Part shown: one piece after another, positions 45,908 through 51,647 of the stretch
Numbering within the stretch: position 1 is the stretch's first letter
How the letters are laid out: each line of letters begins with the position of its first letter
Assembly (NCBI GenBank): GCA_022641835.1
Contig: CP048728.1
Span: 1 to 51,647, forward strand
Length of the DNA stretch: 51,647 nucleotides
Reading direction: 5' to 3'
DNA from: Petasospora fabianii
Taxonomy: Eukaryota > Ascomycota > Saccharomycetes > Phaffomycetales > Wickerhamomycetaceae
Translations under genes and position numbers: made by a program
The notes under the pieces: generated by a model
What the model saw: the letters and a program-made list of their open reading frames with translations, nothing else
Told to the model about the DNA's origin: nothing
The model's database searches: none

Positions 45908-46490
45908 AATATGATGCAACAATGTGTATGATGCAACAATAGACAATGTTGCAACATATTACAAATAATAATACAATAATTATAAATAAATATATATATA
46001 TATATATATAATATAAAATTATATGATATAGTATATATAAATATATATATAAAGAATGTATATATATATATATAAATATATATATATAATATATAAAAGT
46101 ATAGACTAATATTAAATATAATGTAATATGATGCAAGAGTGTAAATGATGCAACAATAACAATGTTGCAACATATTACAAATAAACTATACAATAGTTAT
46201 AAATATATTAATAGTATATAATTTAATTAATAAGTAAATAGAATTTAATAGAATTATATATATAAAGAATATATATATATATATATAGAAATAATAAATT
46301 ATAAAAGTATAAACTAATAATTAGTATATTGTAATATGATGCAACAATGTATAATGCAACAATAACAATGTTGCATCATATTACATAATTTATAATATTC
46401 ATTACATATATAATAATATATTTTTATAATATATAAAATATTATCTTAATATATAAATAATACACTTAATTAAAAGTTATTATAGTAATA

Positions 46491-46522
<32 letters not shown>

Positions 46523-46695
46523 ATATATTGTATGAATAAACAAATATATTTATTAATATATTATATAGTATTTATATATAATGTAATGTAGTATTAGCTA
46601 TGTTGCAAGATATGTATAGCAACAATAACAATGTTGCAACATATTACGCTAAATAAACTATGTTGCAACATATTATATTGTATTAACAATGTTGT
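45908..46695. repeat. TGCAACA hairpin family, cluster of five (opposite orientation)
   Basis: Copies at about 45908-45963, 46122-46178, 46330-46386, 46582-46648 and a partial one at 46658-46695. Middles contain CAACAATAACAATGTTG, itself a small hairpin. The copy at 46122-46178 is close to the reverse complement of 44871-44927; 39 nt at 46348-46386 are the exact reverse complement of 41071-41109. Confidence 0.88.
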
Positions 46696-47153
46696 TATAT
46701 ATAATGATATATTAATAATATCATTATTATTTATATAAGTGAACGTTAAAAAAAAAATAGTATTTTATTTAATATATTATTATTATTAATTTTATTAATT
46801 AAAATAATAATTAATATATATAGTAAGTAATATAAATATTATATATATATATATTATATATATATCTATCACTAGATATATATAATTAATAATATAATTA
46901 TGATATATGTGATATACTATAATAAAATACATTTATGTATATATAGAATAATATAATTTATTATATATAATATAATAAATTATATAGATTAAGTAATATA
47001 ATTTATATAATCATTATGTAATATACAATGAGAATATAATTATTATCATATAATAATTATATAATAATAATATATATATATATATGTAATATACTCACTC
47101 ATATGTATATAATTATGTTATATATATGTGTGTATATGTAATATATGTTATAT

Positions 47154-47163
47154 GAATATTAAA
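47154..47163 (-). terminator. 3' processing motif after atp9
   Basis: Minus-strand TTTAATATTC, 24 nt beyond the atp9 stop. Confidence 0.45.
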
Positions 47164-47186
47164 TGTTATTGAAAAATTAGTTATTA

Positions 47187-47468
<282 letters not shown>

Positions 47469-47587
47469 TTATATAATATATATTTGTATATACAACAATT
47501 TTATATTATAATATATATATATATACTACATAATAGTATATAATATATATATATATATATAAAGTTATATTATTAATATAACTTAGT

Positions 47588-47596
47588 TACTTATAT
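47588..47596 (-). promoter_or_regulatory. atp9 promoter ATATAAGTA
   Basis: Exact nonanucleotide about 170 nt ahead of atp9. Confidence 0.55.
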
Positions 47597-47699
47597 TAAA
47601 ATCATATATATTTATGATAATATTAATAGTTATTAGTTAGTTATTAATATAATATGTGTAAATATAAAAATTATATATAATATATGTTATGATATATGT

Positions 47700-47754
47700 T
47701 ATAACGTAGACTTATAATTATATTAATAATCTAGATTATTAATATAATTATAAT
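47700..47754. repeat. Palindrome copy 4, behind nad4
   Basis: Same family as copies 2 and 3 but centred on TAATAATCTAGATTATTA: the central CATG is replaced by CTAG, which keeps perfect symmetry. Starts about 10 nt beyond the nad4 stop. Confidence 0.85.
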
Positions 47755-47764
47755 ATAATTATTA

Positions 47765-49234
47765 TTAAATATAATAAATTAAAGAAGATACAGGTAAGTT
47801 TAAAGAATTAGTGATAAGACTAGGATAAATACCAAATATTAATATAAATGCAAATAAAACATTAATAATAAATAATTCTCTATTATTAATATCTTTAACA
47901 ATATTACATCCAAAAGATGAAGTTGATTTATATCCATATAATAATTTAGTAGTTAATTTCATTTGATATACAGCTGTTATAAATATACTAAAAGTACTAA
48001 ATATAGCAAATAATGAATTATATACAAATATACCATTAATAGATAAGAATTCACCTATAAAATTAGCTGATAAAGGTAATCCCATATTAAATAAACCAGC
48101 TATTAATAAATAAGTACTAAATAATGGCATATATGTAGCTAATGATTGATAATAATATATTAATCTAGTATGATAACGATCATATAAAACACCACCTATT
48201 AAAAAGAATAATGCAGGTGATGCAAATCCATGTGCTATACTTAATAATAAACTACCTTCTATACCTAATACATTATTAGAAAATACACTCATAATAGCAA
48301 TAGCCATATGTATAATAGAACTATATGCTATAATAACTTTAATATCAATTTGTTTTAAAGTAATAAATCCTATATAAAATATAGTTAAAATAGATATAGT
48401 ATAAATTAAAGGATTATAAATTAATACAACATCTGATAAATTAATTAATAATAAACGTATAATAGCATATATAGCTAATTTAATTATAACACCAGCTAAT
48501 AAAATAGATCCACCAATAGGAGATTCAGCATGAACTAAAGGTAATCAAGTATGAACAGGGAAAATAGGTGTTTTAACAGCAATACCAATAATTAAACCTA
48601 TAAATAAAATAGATTGTAAATCAATACTTAAAATAATATTATTAATATTAAGATAATCAATATTACCTAAAATATAAATATATATACCTATACTTAATAA
48701 CATAAATAATGAACTAAATAATGTATACACAAAAATATAATATGCAGCTTTTTCTTTTTCATTACTTCCAAATATACCTATTAATATAAATAAAGGTAAT
48801 AATGTAGCTTCAAATAATATATAAAATGATATTAAATCTAAACATATAAAATTTAATATTAATATAAAACTTAATAATACCATTATTATTATATATGTAA
48901 ATATTTTATTATTTTTATTATTTAATGATTTCTTATTTATATTATTTCAATTTGATAATATAGCTATAGGCATTAATATTATAGTTAAATTTATTAATCA
49001 TAATGATATTCCATCTATTCCTCAATTTATTAATAAATTATTATTAAGATATTGATATCCTAATATATTATTATTAAAATTATAATTAATATATACTCCT
49101 AAATACACTATTATTATCATTGTTAATAATCCTACTTTTTTTAAATATTCATCTTTATTTATCATATATTTACGATTATTTATTATAAATAATAATAATA
49201 TACTTATTATATTTATTGTTAAAAATATATTCAT
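47765..49234 (-). CDS. nad4: NADH dehydrogenase subunit 4
   Basis: 489-residue antiporter-like ND4 subunit of complex I. Starts MNIFLTINIISILLLFI. Conserved stretches: DGISLWLINLTIILMPI, DLISFYILFEATLLPLFILI, KTPIFPVHTWLPLVHAESPI, and HGFASPALFFLIGGVLYDR, with the Lys/Glu residues of the proton path. Ends VSSLIYYI. Several UGA Trp codons. Followed by atp9; preceded by three tRNAs. Confidence 0.97.
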
Positions 49235-49354
49235 ATTCTTTTTATTTCTATTTTTTTATTGAATAAATTAATTTGTTGTTAATATTATATATTATATATC
49301 TATAATAATAATTTATTTATTATTTTATTTATTATTATTTATATAACATATTAG

Positions 49355-49438
49355 TATGACTAATGGGAGTTGAACCCATATTATATATCTATAAATTAGA
49401 CCTAAACTAATCGCGTCTACCAATTTCGCCATAGTCAT
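49355..49438 (-). tRNA. trnL(uag): tRNA-Leu(UAG)
   Basis: 84 nt class II. Acceptor ATGACTA/TAGTCAT, D arm GCGAAATTGGTAGACGC typical of Leu, anticodon stem ATTAG/CTAAT with loop TTTAGGT giving UAG, long variable arm. So CUN is Leu, not Thr as in Saccharomyces. Confidence 0.94.
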
Positions 49439-49501
49439 TATTATTTTTTTTATTATTATTATATTTAATTTATATAATTATTTTTAATATAATGAATTAG
49501 A

Positions 49502-49572
49502 TAGAACAACAAAGAATCGAACTCTGATCCATCCATTATGAGTGGACTGCTTTACCTTTAAGCTATTATTCC
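49502..49572 (-). tRNA. Third CAU tRNA, possibly tRNA-Ile for AUA
   Basis: 71 nt. Acceptor GGAATAA/TTGTTCT, anticodon stem GTCCA/TGGAT with loop CTCATAA giving CAU, T loop TTCGATT. It resembles neither the elongator nor the initiator Met of yeast. AUA is read as Ile here and no other AUA reader is present, so a lysidine-type tRNA-Ile(CAU) is the likely identity. Confidence 0.85.
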
Positions 49573-49641
49573 TAATAATATATATATATATTTAATTTAT
49601 TATATTATTATTATTTAAAATATTAGATATTTTTTTAATGA

Positions 49642-49714
49642 ATGCACCAACACGAGTCGAACGTATATATAAAGGGCATGAGCCTTTTATGTTAACCAAT
49701 TACATCATAGTGCG
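49642..49714 (-). tRNA. trnfM: Initiator tRNA-Met(CAU)
   Basis: Very close to Saccharomyces mitochondrial tRNA-fMet (TATGATGTAATTGGTTAACA in the D region). Anticodon stem AAAGG/CCTTT with loop CTCATGC. First acceptor pair is C/A, the unpaired 1-72 end typical of initiators. Confidence 0.92.
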
Positions 49715-49835
49715 TAAAATATTATTAATTATTACTTATAATTAAGTAATAATAATATACATTTTATTTATATATTATATATATATTAAATTATATAAAT
49801 AATTATGATTATTTATATAAGTCAACGTTAAAAAT

Positions 49836-49845
49836 GAATATTAAA
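49836..49845 (-). terminator. 3' processing motif after nad3
   Basis: Minus-strand TTTAATATTC, about 90 nt beyond the nad3 stop, next to a half palindrome (AAGTCAACGTT). A short ATAATTT tandem repeat fills 49880-49933. Confidence 0.45.
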
Positions 49846-49933
49846 AAGGTTAAAATAAATAGTAATTAATAATATAATTTAATAATAATTATAATTTATA
49901 ATTTATAATTTATAATTTATTATTTATAATTTA

Positions 49934-50383
49934 TTATTTATTATTATATAATTTAGTACCACCAGATAATGGAATATATTTATTATTAAAATTATTATTA
50001 TTAAAATCATTACGTTTAAAAATTCTAGTAATATAAATAGCTTTAAGATTAATTTCCATAATAAAACCTATAATTAAAGCTAATAAGAATAATAATAAGA
50101 TATATAAACCATAAAGATTAGTTTGATAAATAGTTAAAGTATAAGGTAAAATAGAAGTTAATTCTAAATCAAAAGGTAAAAATAAAATAGCTATTAATAT
50201 AAATTGAATAGAATATGTTGTTCTACTTTGACGGAAACTATCAAATCCACACTCATATGGTCCAGTTTTATCTACATTATAATTTAATGATTTTGGTGTT
50301 ATAATATAATTAATTAATATAATAATTATAGCTACTAATGGTATAAATAAAATATATATTTTTAATGTATTGATAAATGTCAT
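49934..50383 (-). CDS. nad3: NADH dehydrogenase subunit 3
   Basis: 149-residue ND3 subunit of complex I. Contains the conserved loop KTGPYECGFDSF with the active/deactive-switch Cys and the helix FLPFDLELTSILPYTLT. The C-terminal tail (IFKRNDFNNNNFNNKYIPLS...) is longer than usual and Asn-rich. Follows nad2 after 56 nt. Confidence 0.97.
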   Translation of the reverse strand: MTFINTLKIYILFIPLVAIIIILINYIITPKSLNYNVDKTGPYECGFDSFRQSRTTYSIQFILIAILFLPFDLELTSILPYTLTIYQTNLYGLYILLLFLLALIIGFIMEINLKAIYITRIFKRNDFNNNNFNNKYIPLSGGTKLYNNK

Positions 50384-50439
50384 TATTTTTTATTATTATA
50401 ATTTAAAATGCATGAACTATTAAATATAATTTAAAATAA

Positions 50440-51647
50440 TTAAATTAAATTTAATGCTATAATATATGCTCCTTTTAAAATATTATTTCATTGAATGAAA
50501 TTAAAACAAATAATCATAATAAATGAACTAAATATATATGATAATGTATTACCAACTATTGGTATAATATTATTATTATTATAATTATTAATTAATTTAT
50601 TATCTTTATTATTATTATTATTTTTATCTTCTTTATTAAATATAACTATATTTAAAAAATATAAATAATAAATAGTAGCAATAATACTAGATATAATTAA
50701 TAAAATAGATAATCAAATATAATTATTATTAATAGAACCTATTAATAAATAATATTTACCATAGAATCCAAATAATGGTGGGATACCAATAAATGATCCA
50801 ATAATAATACATAAACTAATAATTAAGAAAATATTATTTTTAATACAAGCTAATTCATAAATATAAGTTAAATGATTAGTATAATTATTAATACCTCAAG
50901 GAGTATATACATTGTATAAACTAGCAATAATTAATAATAAGAAAATACTAATATGATTTAAACTATATTGTGAAATATAAATTAAGAAACCAACAGCAGA
51001 ATCAGTATTATTAACTAAAATAGATAATAATAAATAACCAATATTTAATAAACCACTATAACCTAAAATACTTTTAATTTTAATTTGAGTTAAACCTAAT
51101 ATTGATCCTAATAATAAAGATAAAGTAATAAATAAAGATAATATAAATATTAATTTATTATCTATATTTAATAAAGATATATTATTATTATTAAATAATA
51201 ATATATTATGATATAAATATCATAAATATGATAAAATACTAATTTTAGGTATAATACTAATATATGATGTAATTATAGTATTAGAATTCATATATAATAA
51301 AATAGATCAATTATATAAAGGTCCAGCACCTATTTTAATTAATAAACCAAATAAAACAAATATTCAACCAATTAATAAATTATCTTTAAATAATAAATAA
51401 TCTAATAAAATATTAATATTGTTTAAATAAATATTACCACTTGTATAATATAATAAACTTAAACCATATAATATAATTATAGAACCAAAACCACCTATTA
51501 AATAATAAAATAATGAATTATGTCCACTAATTTGTGATTTAGATGGCATACCTGTTAATATATATAAACTATATGATTGTAATTCTATACCTATAAATAT
51601 TGACATAATATTATTACTTGTTATAAATAATATTATTCCTATTATAT
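50440..51647 (-). CDS. nad2: NADH dehydrogenase subunit 2, main part
   Basis: Core and C-terminal part of ND2 (complex I proton-pumping module, inner membrane). The frame enters from base 1 of the window, opens with SNNIMSIFIGIELQSYSLYI and GMPSKSQISGHNSLFYYLIGG, both typical of fungal ND2, and ends GAYIIALNLI before TAA at 50442-50440. Many hydrophobic helices follow one another. UGA codons occur as Trp, for example in FIQWNNILKG. About 536 residues in all with the 5' part. nad3 begins 56 nt downstream, the nad2-nad3 pair common in yeasts, so the two are probably co-transcribed. Confidence 0.95.

Larger units (their letters stand above)
45618..47186. other. Longest spacer, between atp9 and tRNA-Arg
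   Basis: 1.57 kb without a recognisable gene. Five or more TGCAACA hairpins (45908-46695) in A/T filler, a promoter-like site and a half palindrome (AAGTGAACGTT, 46738-46748). Overlapping minus-strand frames here are low-complexity and cross the hairpins. A replication origin could lie here, but no diagnostic feature is seen. Confidence 0.75.

Noticed and set aside
45761-46193. Three overlapping minus-strand frames of 61-117 codons
   Set aside because: They run through A/T filler and the hairpin repeats; repeated segments such as ICCNIV and LLHHI come from the repeats themselves.
44871-46695. CRISPR array reading of the regularly spaced TGCAACA repeats
   Set aside because: Spacing is irregular, copies are inverted relative to each other, the repeats are hairpins of variable length, no cas genes exist and this is mitochondrial DNA.

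Overview
The window looks like one complete, circular yeast mitochondrial genome (51,647 bp). Base composition is extremely A+T-rich, UGA is read as Trp (a tRNA-Trp with anticodon UCA is present, and TGA falls at conserved Trp positions in cob, cox1, cox2, cox3, nad5 and others), and AUA falls at Ile positions, so genetic code 4 applies. Every gene lies on the minus strand. The nad2 reading frame leaves the window at its last base and continues in frame at base 1, so the ends are an arbitrary cut in a circle. The seven complex I genes (nad1-6, nad4L), an rps3/VAR1 gene, an RNase P RNA and the Saccharomyces-type promoter ATATAAGTA together suggest a Saccharomycotina yeast outside the Saccharomycetaceae. 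The species cannot be named from the sequence alone.

Layout, read in the direction of transcription (descending coordinates and wrapping): nad2 (405 to 1, then 51647 to 50440), nad3, tRNA-fMet, a third CAU tRNA, tRNA-Leu(UAG), nad4, atp9, tRNA-Arg(ACG), tRNA-His, tRNA-Met, cox2, rns, tRNA-Val, rnl, tRNA-Thr, tRNA-Glu, tRNA-Cys, cox1, atp8, atp6, tRNAs Ile/Ser/Ala/Tyr/Asn, nad6, nad1, tRNAs Phe/Arg, cox3, nad4L, nad5, tRNAs Trp/Gly/Asp/Ser, rnpB, tRNA-Pro, rps3, tRNAs Leu/Gln/Lys, cob. That is 14 respiratory-chain and ATP-synthase proteins, rps3, two rRNAs, rnpB and 25 tRNAs.

About half of the genome is intron or intron-ORF sequence. I place 18 introns: 4 in cob, 10 in cox1 and 4 in rnl. Seventeen look like group I; one, in rnl, is group II with a recognisable 34-nt domain V and a remnant LAGLIDADG reading frame. 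The group I introns encode LAGLIDADG proteins (one encodes a GIY-YIG protein), and exon boundaries give intact conserved proteins (cob 387 aa; cox1 535 aa with exons as short as 11 and 18 nt). Several introns are paralogues of each other: rnl introns 2 and 3 with cob intron 4, cob intron 1 with cob intron 2, and cox1 intron 5 with cob intron 3.

Expression signals are visible. There are 11 exact copies of ATATAAGTA, all in the minus-strand sense, ahead of rns, rnl, atp6, atp8, atp9, rps3, nad2 and others. A TTTMATATTC motif (a relative of the yeast 3' processing dodecamer) follows most gene ends. A set of 34-38 bp perfect palindromes sits behind nad1, nad6, nad4 and tRNA-Arg. The long intergenic spacers between cox2 and atp9 carry a dispersed family of TGCAACA-armed hairpins. 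Apparent one-base losses in A/T runs interrupt nad2, nad6 and rps3; sequencing error is the simplest reading, but -1 frameshifting is not excluded.
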